DNA of 37,266 nt from an uncultured Shewanella sp. Its GTDB lineage: Bacteria; Pseudomonadota; Gammaproteobacteria; Enterobacterales; Shewanellaceae. The DNA lies in contig NZ_CANLZC010000053.1 in the NCBI RefSeq assembly GCF_947495455.1, positions 1 to 37,266 of the forward strand. Direction: 5' to 3'. Under the pieces are notes generated by a model. That model was given only the letters and a program-made list of their open reading frames with translations. It searched no databases and was not told the origin of the DNA. This document shows, one piece after another, positions 15,337-22,213 of this stretch. A program made the position numbers and the translations under genes. The stretch's first letter is position 1. Every line of letters begins with the position of its first letter.

Positions 15337-17988
15337 TTAGGCTACAATTAATTTATCAAAGTCCCCTAAGGTCAATAACGCAATTTCATTGCTCTTTTCT
15401 GCTAATAATGGTGGTGCGTAGGCTAACGTCTCATGTTGAACTTGTGCTTGCATGTTTTGCATCAACCACTGAATATTCTCATCTTGCTCCAGTGTTTGTG
15501 CGGCATCATTAAGCAATTCTTTGTGGAAACGCTTACGCACTTCGAGCGGCGTTTCCCGACTCAGATCTGAACCAATTTCCACAGACAATTGCACCGCTTG
15601 GCCAACACTTTGAGTAATGGCTTCTTCTAACTGTAATATCGCGATATCTGCACACAAATGCTTTTGATCTGGCTTAAGCTTTAGATGGACAGTTTGACTA
15701 AATTGAAGGCACACTGAATTAACCGCCAATTGCCTAACCCGTCCACCCACCTCTAATGATGCCATAAATTTATACCATAAAAGATCACGTTCATCGCCAC
15801 TTAAGGGTGTCTTCAACGGCTTTGACACTGGCACAGACTCTGACTCTGATGATTTCATCTCTGTCGGTGACACTGCCTGCACATCAGTACGTTGAAGTCT
15901 ACAACTCCGTTCAGAGGAGACTGCTGACGCAGGCGTATCCGCTTCTTGACTGAGTAATTCAGGTGAACGGTTTATATTAGCAGGTGCAACTTCCCATGGT
16001 GGCCTGTCTTCTTCACTATTATCAATAACGCCTTCACTGTCTTTTTTGGCCACCACACAAGTATTATGATCAGGTAGAGCCGCTGCTTTCTCAGTGGTGT
16101 TTGTCAGTTTGGAATGCGCTATTGTTAACTTTTTTCCAGTTTCACTGCCACCCTTATCTTCATCAACAGGGGCGAGTAAAGAATCTCTTGCTGCCAATAC
16201 GGCATCTAAAATGTCATCTTCTACCACAGGCATTGATACAGCGGTAGGGCTGGAGCTAACATCAGTATAGGACAAAGGCCGCACCGTCTGCTCAGCCCCC
16301 CCCTGCGCCATAGCCTCATGAATAATGCCTGTCATTTCCGCTTCTAATGCATAAGATCCATCACTGACATTCTGAGCTTGTCCTATCTGCTCATTATTCA
16401 TGGGCTCCATCGCAATAGGCTCAACGTCTATACCTTGAGACTGACCTTGGGCTTGTTGCATCGATTCATTACCCATAGGCTCCATTACAATAGGCTCAAC
16501 TGAACTAGCCTCAACGCTTATATCTTGAGAATGACCTTGAGATTGACCCTGAGTTTGGCCTTGAGCTTGTTCCATCGATTCATTACCCATAGGCTCCATT
16601 ACAATAGGCTCAACTGAACTAGCCTCAACGCTTATATTTTGAAACTGGTCTTGAGAATGTCCTTGAGTTTGGCCTTGAGACTGGGCCTGACTCATAATTA
16701 ATGCCATTTCAGCACGCAGATCTGCAGGCATTTGCTCTTGTTCTAAAGCATCAAGAGAAACCTGTCCATCATCAATCGTCAGCTTATGCCCTAAACTGGG
16801 ATCATCAGTCCGATTAACTTGAAGACTGTCAGCCTCCATCCTATCTGTAACAGCCTTATCTTTTTCATTAGAAGATGTATTTTCTTTTTTCCAACGGGTA
16901 ATGGGCGTTTCAGGCACAAAAGTTACCGCTCGCAGCAGCGCCATCTCTAAACCGGATTTAGGATCCGGTGCATGAATAAGCTCTTTTCGTCCAGCCAACA
17001 AAATTTGATAGTAAAGCTGCACTTGCTCAGCATCAAGTTCATGAGAAAAAGTTAAAATCTTCTCACTATTAAGTGATAACTGAGCCGCTGCAGGCGCAAA
17101 CTGAGTTAAGGTAATTTGATGCAGTAACTCAAGTAAGCTTCTTAAAACCTCATCGGCATCCGCTCCAAAAGACAAGATCTCATAAACCATTTGCATTAAT
17201 TGGGCGATATCACCACTCACCAATGCTTTCAGTAAATGAATAACATGGTGTTCATCAATACTGCCTAACATGGTTTGCACTTGTGAGAGCATCACTTGCC
17301 CTGCGCCAAAAGCAATCGCTTGATCCGTTAAACTTAATGCATCCCGCATACTGCCATTGGCAGATTTAGCAATCAGCGTTAAGGCTTGCTCTTCAAAATG
17401 TATTGTTTCTTGTGACAGAACATGGCTCAATTGCGTCACTATGTCTTCATGAGCAATGCTTTTTAAATTAAACTGTAAACAACGAGATAAAACGGTGATC
17501 GGTAATTTTTGAGGATCCGTTGTCGCCAAAAGAAATTTGACATGTTCAGGCGGCTCTTCCAAGGTTTTTAACAGCGCATTAAAACTGCTGCGAGACAGCA
17601 TATGGACTTCATCAATAAGATACACTTTATAGCGGCCACGACTCGGCCTATATTGCACATTATCCAACAACTCACGCGTATCATCGACTTTGGTTCTTGA
17701 AGCTGCATCCACTTCAATTAAATCCACAAATCGACCTTGAGCAATCTCAACACAACTAGCACACTGCCCACAAGGCTGAGCACTCACACCTTGCTCGCAA
17801 TTTAAACCTTTGGCAAATAAACGCGCTAGACTGGTTTTCCCTACACCTCGTGTACCAGAAAACAAATAGGCATGATGTAATCTTTGCTGAGTTAACGCAT
17901 TCGTTAGCGCATGCAAAACATGAGACTGACCAACGACTTGCTCAAATTTGGCAGGGCGCCACTTGCGGGCTAACACCTGATATGACAT
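15337..17988 (-). CDS. dnaX: DNA polymerase III subunit tau (possibly also gamma)
   Basis: 883 residues, much longer than E. coli tau (643). The AAA+ clamp-loader core is complete: Walker A GTRGVGKT (45-52), zinc ligands C64, C73, C76 and C79, Walker B LIDEVHM (124-130) and sensor/SRC motif LSRCLQF. Domain III follows to about residue 360. The extra length is a low-complexity linker (about 390-760), rich in Gln, Ser, Glu and Met and with tandem repeats (see the repeat entry). The C-terminal region (about 740-883) matches tau domain V, which binds the polymerase alpha subunit. An in-frame A AAA AAG heptamer at codons 618-620 could give a shorter gamma-like form. It is the first gene of dnaX-ybaB-recR. 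Confidence 0.95.
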   Translation of the reverse strand: MSYQVLARKWRPAKFEQVVGQSHVLHALTNALTQQRLHHAYLFSGTRGVGKTSLARLFAKGLNCEQGVSAQPCGQCASCVEIAQGRFVDLIEVDAASRTKVDDTRELLDNVQYRPSRGRYKVYLIDEVHMLSRSSFNALLKTLEEPPEHVKFLLATTDPQKLPITVLSRCLQFNLKSIAHEDIVTQLSHVLSQETIHFEEQALTLIAKSANGSMRDALSLTDQAIAFGAGQVMLSQVQTMLGSIDEHHVIHLLKALVSGDIAQLMQMVYEILSFGADADEVLRSLLELLHQITLTQFAPAAAQLSLNSEKILTFSHELDAEQVQLYYQILLAGRKELIHAPDPKSGLEMALLRAVTFVPETPITRWKKENTSSNEKDKAVTDRMEADSLQVNRTDDPSLGHKLTIDDGQVSLDALEQEQMPADLRAEMALIMSQAQSQGQTQGHSQDQFQNISVEASSVEPIVMEPMGNESMEQAQGQTQGQSQGHSQDISVEASSVEPIVMEPMGNESMQQAQGQSQGIDVEPIAMEPMNNEQIGQAQNVSDGSYALEAEMTGIIHEAMAQGGAEQTVRPLSYTDVSSSPTAVSMPVVEDDILDAVLAARDSLLAPVDEDKGGSETGKKLTIAHSKLTNTTEKAAALPDHNTCVVAKKDSEGVIDNSEEDRPPWEVAPANINRSPELLSQEADTPASAVSSERSCRLQRTDVQAVSPTEMKSSESESVPVSKPLKTPLSGDERDLLWYKFMASLEVGGRVRQLAVNSVCLQFSQTVHLKLKPDQKHLCADIAILQLEEAITQSVGQAVQLSVEIGSDLSRETPLEVRKRFHKELLNDAAQTLEQDENIQWLMQNMQAQVQHETLAYAPPLLAEKSNEIALLTLGDFDKLIVA
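16129..16135 (-). promoter_or_regulatory. Candidate -1 programmed frameshift heptamer in dnaX
   Basis: On the minus strand the codons GGA AAA AAG contain A AAA AAG in the same phase as the E. coli dnaX slippery site. A -1 slip would add 12 residues and stop at TGA (16093-16091), giving a product of about 632 residues. An SD-like AAGGGTGG lies about 12 bases upstream of the heptamer, comparable to the E. coli stimulator. I do not see a strong downstream hairpin, so function is unproven. Confidence 0.45.
16380..16690. repeat. 114-bp tandem repeat inside dnaX linker
   Basis: Two nearly identical 114-base units begin at about 16451 and 16565, with a degenerate third copy on the low-coordinate side. 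Each encodes 38 residues of the form SVEASSVEPIVMEPMGNESM followed by a Gln/Gly/Ser stretch (QAQGQTQGQSQGHSQ). The period is a multiple of three, so copy-number change would alter linker length without breaking the frame. Confidence 0.85.
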
Positions 17989-18070
17989 GAAACTTCCTAC
18001 TATCTAACCTATGTTAGAAGTTGACTCCTCTTATATAAATCACACAATAACATGCAAGCCATAGAGTTTC

Positions 18071-18352
18071 TATACCCGTGATACTTGAAGATGCAGGATT
18101 CAGCTGGAATTAAAAGCCTTTTAGGCAAGGCTTTGAACAGCGTGCTTAGTCATTCTAAGCTGATGTTCAATAACGCAGTATAAAAGGCCTTGCTTTTACA
18201 TATAAAGGGGCCAGCCCTTTGGGAGTCTGTAAAAGCACCGACTTCTGCGTTGTATCATCTTAAAAGGCAATAAGCATTCTTGCAATAATACGCCTTGAAT
18301 TAGGCACTTTTACAAGCTCTGAAAACAGGCACCTTCAAGTATCACGGGTATA
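18071..18352. mobile_element. MITE-like element with 20-bp terminal inverted repeats
   Basis: A 282-base non-coding element whose ends are a perfect inverted repeat: TATACCCGTGATACTTGAAG at the left and its complement at the right. It has no ORF. The inside is rich in nested inverted repeats, including GCTTTTACA...TGTAAAAGC around AAGGG...CCCTT, AACGCAG...CTGCGTT, and a CAGCGTGCTTAG/CTAAGCTG hairpin, so the RNA or single strand would fold extensively. A TA at each end could be the target duplication, as for Tc1/mariner-type MITEs, but it could also be part of the repeat. It fills most of the 418-base dnaX-apt gap. From memory, repeats with this end sequence are common between genes in Shewanella. 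Confidence 0.8.
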
Positions 18353-18406
18353 TCACTTCAATAAATATACCCAAAACACAAATGCGGCCTTGGGTACAAT
18401 CTTTAA

Positions 18407-18952
18407 TTACTCACCTTCAAAATCACACAATTTAACCAATTCTAATCCCATGGCTTCAAGACGCTTCTCGCCACCCAGATCAGGAAGAGAGATGACAAAA
18501 GCGGCATGATTAACTTGACCACCCAAGCGGCGAATAAGTTTTACTGTGGCTTCAATCGTGCCACCTGTCGCCAATAGATCATCTATGACTAGCACCTTAT
18601 CATTAGCATTAATCGCATCAGTGTGGATTTCAAGAACATCTTGACCATATTCCAATTCGTAACTTTCAGAAATCGTCTCACGAGGTAACTTACCAGGTTT
18701 ACGAACTGGCACAAATCCAATGCCTAAGGCTAAAGCTAAGGGCGCGCCAAAAAGAAAACCTCGCGCTTCGGTACCAATCACTTTAGTAAAACCTTGATCT
18801 TGATATATCTCGACTAACTGCGCCATTGTTGCTTGGTAAGCGGCGGGATCTTCCAATAAACTGGTCACATCTCGAAAAAGGATGCCTGGTTTCGGATAAT
18901 CAGGAATGGTTTTAATGCTGTTTTTTATAACCGTTAAACGTTCAGTATTCAT
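18407..18952 (-). CDS. apt: Adenine phosphoribosyltransferase
   Basis: 181 residues from MNTERLTVIKNSIKTIPDYP. I prefer this start to an ATG 13 codons upstream because it aligns with E. coli Apt. The enzyme makes AMP from adenine and PRPP. The N-terminal PDYPKPGILFRDVTSLLEDP block is nearly identical to family members. The PRPP-binding loop is KVLVIDDLLATGGTIEAT, and GTEARGFLFGAPLALALG is the other conserved block. Shine-Dalgarno match is weak. It lies between ybaN and dnaX, the conserved gammaproteobacterial order. It competes for adenine with the adenine deaminase at the right end of the window. Confidence 0.96.
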   Translation of the reverse strand: MNTERLTVIKNSIKTIPDYPKPGILFRDVTSLLEDPAAYQATMAQLVEIYQDQGFTKVIGTEARGFLFGAPLALALGIGFVPVRKPGKLPRETISESYELEYGQDVLEIHTDAINANDKVLVIDDLLATGGTIEATVKLIRRLGGQVNHAAFVISLPDLGGEKRLEAMGLELVKLCDFEGE

Positions 18953-19121
18953 GGATCTATTTCTTTTATTAACTAAGGTTAATGCATTCATAAAGCGGAT
19001 CGATTATCAACCAACACCACAGTAAATGTCATTAAAGTGTAAAATCAGAGGGAAGCTTAAGCTCCTTTGTAGCCCGTTGCAACCAAGCAAGCAAAAAAAA
19101 GCAATAATAAAGCTATTGTTC

Positions 19122-19496
19122 CTAAGCTTCATCTTCTATTTCTGGCACACTTTTTAAATAACAAAACAAACAAACAGCTGTAAAAAATAGAAAAATTTTC
19201 ACCCATAAAATCGGAGCAAAGAAAATACTCACACTGAAGCTCAATAAACTCACTAGATAAGCTTTTCTCTTTAATCCCTTTCGAATGGCTTTATTTTTTT
19301 GCCAATTGGATAAGGCATCAGAAAACCAAGGGTGCGTCATCAACCATTGATACAAGCGTTGACTGGAACGTGCAAAGCAATAGGCTGCCAATAAAATAAA
19401 AGGGACTGTAGGCAGTATAGGTAGAACAATACCAAGCATGCCGAGTAATAAGCTAAGTAAGCCCGCAATTAAAAAAAATCCACGCGTCACGCCCAT
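19122..19496 (-). CDS. ybaN: YbaN family (DUF454) inner-membrane protein
   Basis: 124 residues from MGVTRGFFLIAGLLSLLLGMLG. This start has a strong GGGAGGT site, better than the ATG 12 codons upstream. Predicted membrane segments lie near residues 6-36 (with the typical GILPILPTVPFILLAAYCFARSS pattern) and 78-112. The PWF...NWQKNKAIR motif between them is the DUF454 signature. The function of the family is unknown. Its place next to apt is conserved in Enterobacteria, which supports the call. Confidence 0.88.
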   Translation of the reverse strand: MGVTRGFFLIAGLLSLLLGMLGIVLPILPTVPFILLAAYCFARSSQRLYQWLMTHPWFSDALSNWQKNKAIRKGLKRKAYLVSLLSFSVSIFFAPILWVKIFLFFTAVCLFCYLKSVPEIEDEA

Positions 19497-19576
19497 ATTA
19501 CCTCCCAATGGCCTAACCTGCTTATTCAACAATAACAGACAATATGAGATTAATCATGAACAATAGGCAATAAAAA

Positions 19577-19629
19577 GCCACTCTAAACCCGTGATACCTT
19601 ATCTTGAAGTATCACGGGTTTAGAGTGGC
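19577..19629 (-). terminator. Strong terminator-like hairpin sharing MITE end sequence
   Basis: A 21-bp perfect stem (19577-19597 with 19609-19629) and an 11-base loop, followed on the minus strand by TTTTT. The stem contains ACCCGTGATAC and the loop arm TTGAAGTATCACGGGT, which is the terminal sequence of the 282-base element at 18071-18352. It lies just past the small membrane-peptide ORF and before ybaN, so it probably ends the buf-side transcripts. Confidence 0.75.
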
Positions 19630-19661
19630 CATAACTTGATAGCTGATTAAACACTCTGTGC

Positions 19662-19781
19662 TTACAATAATCCGCTGATTTTTAACCAAGACAAGCTTGC
19701 TGGCAGTGTTGGAATAAGCAACACTAGAATGAACCCGATAAAATGAAAGATATTAAAGGGATCTTTAAAAGACTTTTCCAT
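19662..19781 (-). CDS. Small membrane protein (39 aa), unknown function
   Basis: A 39-codon ORF beginning MEKSFKDPFNIFHFIGF and ending SWLKISGLL. It has a short charged N-terminus and one hydrophobic segment (about residues 10-33), so it is a probable single-pass inner-membrane peptide. AGAGGA lies 5-8 bases before the ATG, a good ribosome site. A perfect FNR-type palindrome (19812-19825) lies 30 bases upstream, and a strong terminator lies 32 bases past the stop. It follows bufC with an 89-base gap. I do not recognise the family. Small peptides of this kind often associate with larger membrane complexes, but nothing in the sequence shows which. Confidence 0.6.
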   Translation of the reverse strand: MEKSFKDPFNIFHFIGFILVLLIPTLPASLSWLKISGLL

Positions 19782-19811
19782 GGCATCCTCTATATTAATA
19801 CTGCCTGAATA

Positions 19812-19825
19812 TTGATCCAGATCAA
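19812..19825. promoter_or_regulatory. FNR/EtrA-type binding site
   Basis: TTGATCCAGATCAA is a perfect match to the FNR consensus TTGAT-N4-ATCAA. It is 30 bases before the start of the 39-residue membrane peptide. A plausible -10 (TAATAT) lies about 15 bases downstream of it on the minus strand. The spacing is shorter than the classic -41.5 activation geometry, so it could activate from a differently placed start or repress. Confidence 0.6.
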
Positions 19826-19870
19826 TTTTTTCGTGCATTATAAAGGCTAGTTAACCAGATAGAAAGAAAC

Positions 19871-20617
19871 TTATACTTTATACTCACATATGATCCCTTT
19901 ATGACTTAATTCTACTAACAAATCTAAACAACCTTGCTGTAAATAACTGGGTTCCATTGAAGTATAGGTTTGCTGCAACCAAGTATTGATTTCTGCTAAG
20001 GTTAAACTTTCAAATTGGGATAAATACCCCAATACTTGCGCAGTTAACGGCGATAATGCCAAGAAGTTAATCTCATGGGCTTTATCACGATATACACAAA
20101 ATAACTGTGGCGTCTTCGCAGGCTCCGTGGGTTGATAATCCACACTAATATGCTGTACAGCATAGGCATACTGCGCCACTTTAGCCGACGAGGACAAACA
20201 CAATGGTTTCAAAGCAATATCCGCCTTTTCAATAAAGTCCTGTAAAGGGTTGTCAAGGGCAATCGATACAAGCAATTCAAGCCATTCATAATGTGCAAGC
20301 TCTAACATGAAAGGCGGATCTTGTTCCTTTAATTCATATTCATCCTGCAAAAAAACCAAAAATTCTTCTGCTATATCAGAAAAAAAAGGCGATTGACAAT
20401 CATGCTGTTTAAAAAAAGTTTGCACTAATCTTCGCCATTGTGACGAGGAGTAAAGGCTCTTTAAAACAGGAAAAGCATTTGAGACAAATCCTGAAATATT
20501 ATTCAAAAATAAATCTCGATAAACCTCCATTCGCTCAGCCGTCATTCCATCTGGTAAGGGGCTTGCGGGATCACGAATATAATCCATAAAGTTATTTTGT
20601 ATTGAAATAAAAGACAC
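19871..20617 (-). CDS. bufC: Bufferin maturation partner BufC/HvfC (DUF2063)
   Basis: 248 residues. The N-terminal half (about 1-120) matches the DUF2063/HvfC_N domain: QNNFMDYIRDP, GMTAERMEVYRDLFLNNISGFVSNAFPVLKSL, FFKQHDCQSPFFSDIAEEFLVFLQ, LELAHYEWLEL. The C-terminal half resembles the winged-helix-like second domain of these partners. In characterised systems this protein delivers the precursor peptide to the MNIO enzyme and is needed for modification. The start is GTG, overlapping the bufB stop by one base (TAGTG) with AAGGAG 6 bases upstream, so it is translationally coupled to bufB. Confidence 0.85.
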   Translation of the reverse strand: MSFISIQNNFMDYIRDPASPLPDGMTAERMEVYRDLFLNNISGFVSNAFPVLKSLYSSSQWRRLVQTFFKQHDCQSPFFSDIAEEFLVFLQDEYELKEQDPPFMLELAHYEWLELLVSIALDNPLQDFIEKADIALKPLCLSSSAKVAQYAYAVQHISVDYQPTEPAKTPQLFCVYRDKAHEINFLALSPLTAQVLGYLSQFESLTLAEINTWLQQTYTSMEPSYLQQGCLDLLVELSHKGIICEYKV

Positions 20618-21468
20618 TAAGCACTCCTTGACAAAATCGATGGCGATGAATACATTCTTTGCTTTTGATATTGCTTTATTTTTCTTATTTCCCTGAGTAG
20701 CACTTCCGTTTTCGGAATATTAAAGTCTCGTTCAAGTAACGTCGGAAAAACGCCATGATAGTCATAGCACTGACTTAATAATTGCCAAACGGGATCCTCC
20801 ACATCAGCACCATGAGTATCAATAATCAAATCGGCCGTTTGTTGAAAATGCCCTGCAATATGCAAATAATAAATGCGTTCTTGAGGAATAGCCTGTAAAA
20901 ATGCCAAAGCATCATAACCATGATTAACGGCATTAACATATATATTGTTCACATCTAACAGTAACTGGCAATTGGTTTCTGCTAATACAGCTTGGATAAA
21001 CTCAAGCTCGGTCATCTGTGCCCCAGGGGCGCCATAAAAAGACACATTTTCTAAAATTAGCGGGCGCTCAATAATGTCTTCTACTCGCTTGACGCGATCG
21101 GCCACATGAAAAACAGCTTCTTGAGTAAAAGGAATAGGCATTAAATCATATAAGTGCCCAAGCCCTGAACAATAACTTAAATGCTCGGAATACACTTGGA
21201 TTTGATGAAAATCCAGAAACGTCTTAATGTCTTTTATAAAATCAATATCTAAATTCTTCGGGCCACCAATAGATAAAGATAAACCATGAGTATAAAACTC
21301 ATATTGCTCGGTTAATGCTCTAAATGATTTCTGAAATTGCCCACCTAACTTCATCCAATTTTCAGGCGCTACTTCAAAAAAATCAATCTCATCAGGAACC
21401 TGATCTTTCATTTCATTGAGCATTTCCCGCCTAAGACCCAATCCAACTTTAGGCGCTGTAAGCATCAT
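20617..21468 (-). CDS. bufB: MNIO-family (DUF692) iron oxygenase BufB/HvfB
   Basis: 283 residues from the ATG with AAAGAGGAAAGG upstream (a second ATG follows directly); an in-frame ATG nine codons upstream has no ribosome site. Multinuclear non-heme iron enzymes of this family modify Cys residues of a peptide partner into copper-binding heterocycles. The TIM-barrel ligand set is visible: FYTHGLSLSIGG, YSEHLSYCSG, LENVSFY, LLDVNNIYVNAVNHG, YYLHIAGHFQQ, IIDTHGADVEDPVW and LLERDFNIP, giving the His/Glu/Asp/Asn residues that bind two or three irons. It sits between its presumed substrate gene bufA (74-base gap with a hairpin) and bufC (one-base overlap). No DoxX-type bufD is adjacent. Confidence 0.9.
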   Translation of the reverse strand: MMLTAPKVGLGLRREMLNEMKDQVPDEIDFFEVAPENWMKLGGQFQKSFRALTEQYEFYTHGLSLSIGGPKNLDIDFIKDIKTFLDFHQIQVYSEHLSYCSGLGHLYDLMPIPFTQEAVFHVADRVKRVEDIIERPLILENVSFYGAPGAQMTELEFIQAVLAETNCQLLLDVNNIYVNAVNHGYDALAFLQAIPQERIYYLHIAGHFQQTADLIIDTHGADVEDPVWQLLSQCYDYHGVFPTLLERDFNIPKTEVLLREIRKIKQYQKQRMYSSPSILSRSA

Positions 21469-21492
21469 CCTTTCCTCTTTACGTAAAACAAA

Positions 21493-21516
21493 CAAGATCA
21501 GTCAAGACTGATCTTG
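21493..21516 (-). terminator. Attenuator-like hairpin between bufA and bufB
   Basis: CAAGATCAGTC and GACTGATCTTG form an 11-bp perfect inverted repeat with a 2-base centre. On the minus strand it is followed by TTTGTTTT. It begins about 27 bases past the bufA stop and ends before the bufB ribosome site. This layout could make more precursor than enzyme, or protect the 3' end of the bufA message. Confidence 0.6.
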
Positions 21517-21542
21517 TAACAGGAGCAAGTCAAAGCGTTACA

Positions 21543-21953
21543 TTACATGCTGCCGCCACATGTGCCTTCGCTAGACTTATGATCGCCCCCACATGTGCCT
21601 TCGCTAGACTTATTATCCCCCCCGCATGTGCCCTCACTAGACTTATGATCCCCACCACAAGATCCTTCAGTACTGCTAGCTTTACTCTCACTGCCTCCAC
21701 ACTTGCCTTCTCCACATTTACCTTCATTGCCTTTAGCATCTGGTGCAGGCATAGGTGCGCCTTGTGCCTCAGCTTCGGCTTGATCTTGCGCTTCTGACTT
21801 TATACTTCCTTCACCTTCATCTGCCGCAATTTGATAGCCCACTCGCATTTCATTAAAGCCAAAGATATCTGCAGTCGCAGAGGAAACCAGTGTGGCGCCG
21901 ACGACTACTGACCCTACAGCCAATGTTACAGCCGTTTTTTTTGCTAATTTCAT
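21543..21953 (-). CDS. bufA: Bufferin (HvfA-type) copper-binding RiPP precursor, repeat-expanded
   Basis: 136 residues. A Sec signal peptide (MKLAKKTAVTLAVGSVVVGATLVSSATA, likely cut near residue 28) is followed by an acidic/Gln-rich spacer. Then come the classical MNIO core EGKCGEGKCGG (77-87) and a tandem array EGSCGGDHKSS, EGTCGGDNKSS, EGTCGGDHKSS, EGTCGGSM (96-136). The six cysteines are C80, C85, C99, C110, C121 and C132, the last four exactly 11 residues apart. In known systems EGKCG cysteines are oxidised by BufB/HvfB with BufC/HvfC into copper ligands, and the peptide acts in the periplasm. GGAAAGGATT precedes the ATG. It is the first gene of bufABC and is divergent from dusC. Confidence 0.88.
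   Translation of the reverse strand: MKLAKKTAVTLAVGSVVVGATLVSSATADIFGFNEMRVGYQIAADEGEGSIKSEAQDQAEAEAQGAPMPAPDAKGNEGKCGEGKCGGSESKASSTEGSCGGDHKSSEGTCGGDNKSSEGTCGGDHKSSEGTCGGSM
21546..21668. repeat. 33-bp tandem repeat encoding EG(S/T)CGG units in bufA
   Basis: Three full 33-base units plus a partial fourth encode residues 96-136 of the bufferin precursor. Units differ at only a few bases (H/N and S/T changes), which suggests recent expansion. The frame is preserved whatever the copy number. Confidence 0.9.
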
Positions 21954-22011
21954 AATCCTTTCCTTCCTTTTATCGCAATGTTGAATAACTAAACGTCAAA
22001 TCATGCCGACC

Positions 22012-22027
22012 TAGGTTAATAGACCTA
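22012..22027. promoter_or_regulatory. Inverted repeat in the bufA promoter region
   Basis: TAGGT-TAATAG-ACCTA is a perfect 5-bp-arm inverted repeat, flanked by a further CCTAGG palindrome. It lies about 60 bases upstream of the bufA start in the divergent bufA/dusC gap. It is a candidate operator for a metal- or stress-responsive regulator; I cannot assign one. Confidence 0.35.
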
Positions 22028-22213
22028 AATAGTCACAATAAAATTTCAACCTTTTTACTAGTATTTCACTTATTACTGATAAAGCAAGGTGACACTGACG
22101 AAGACGACACGGTAACCGTTTATTTCATGTTTAAAAAATGCAAAAACAGACTTATGCATTGAGCTGAACATAAGGTAGAATGCCGCGATTTTCTCAATAT
22201 ATTCGGATTAATA

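Noticed and set aside
16865..16900. A second possible slippery run in dnaX (TGG AAA AAA GAA, near codon 370)
   Set aside because: The in-frame heptamer is G AAA AAA, which lacks the X XXY YYZ form for efficient -1 slipping, although a -1 stop follows quickly.
19122..21953. Idea that bufABC, the small peptide and ybaN form one operon
   Set aside because: A strong terminator (19577-19629) separates ybaN, and ybaN belongs with apt by conserved order.
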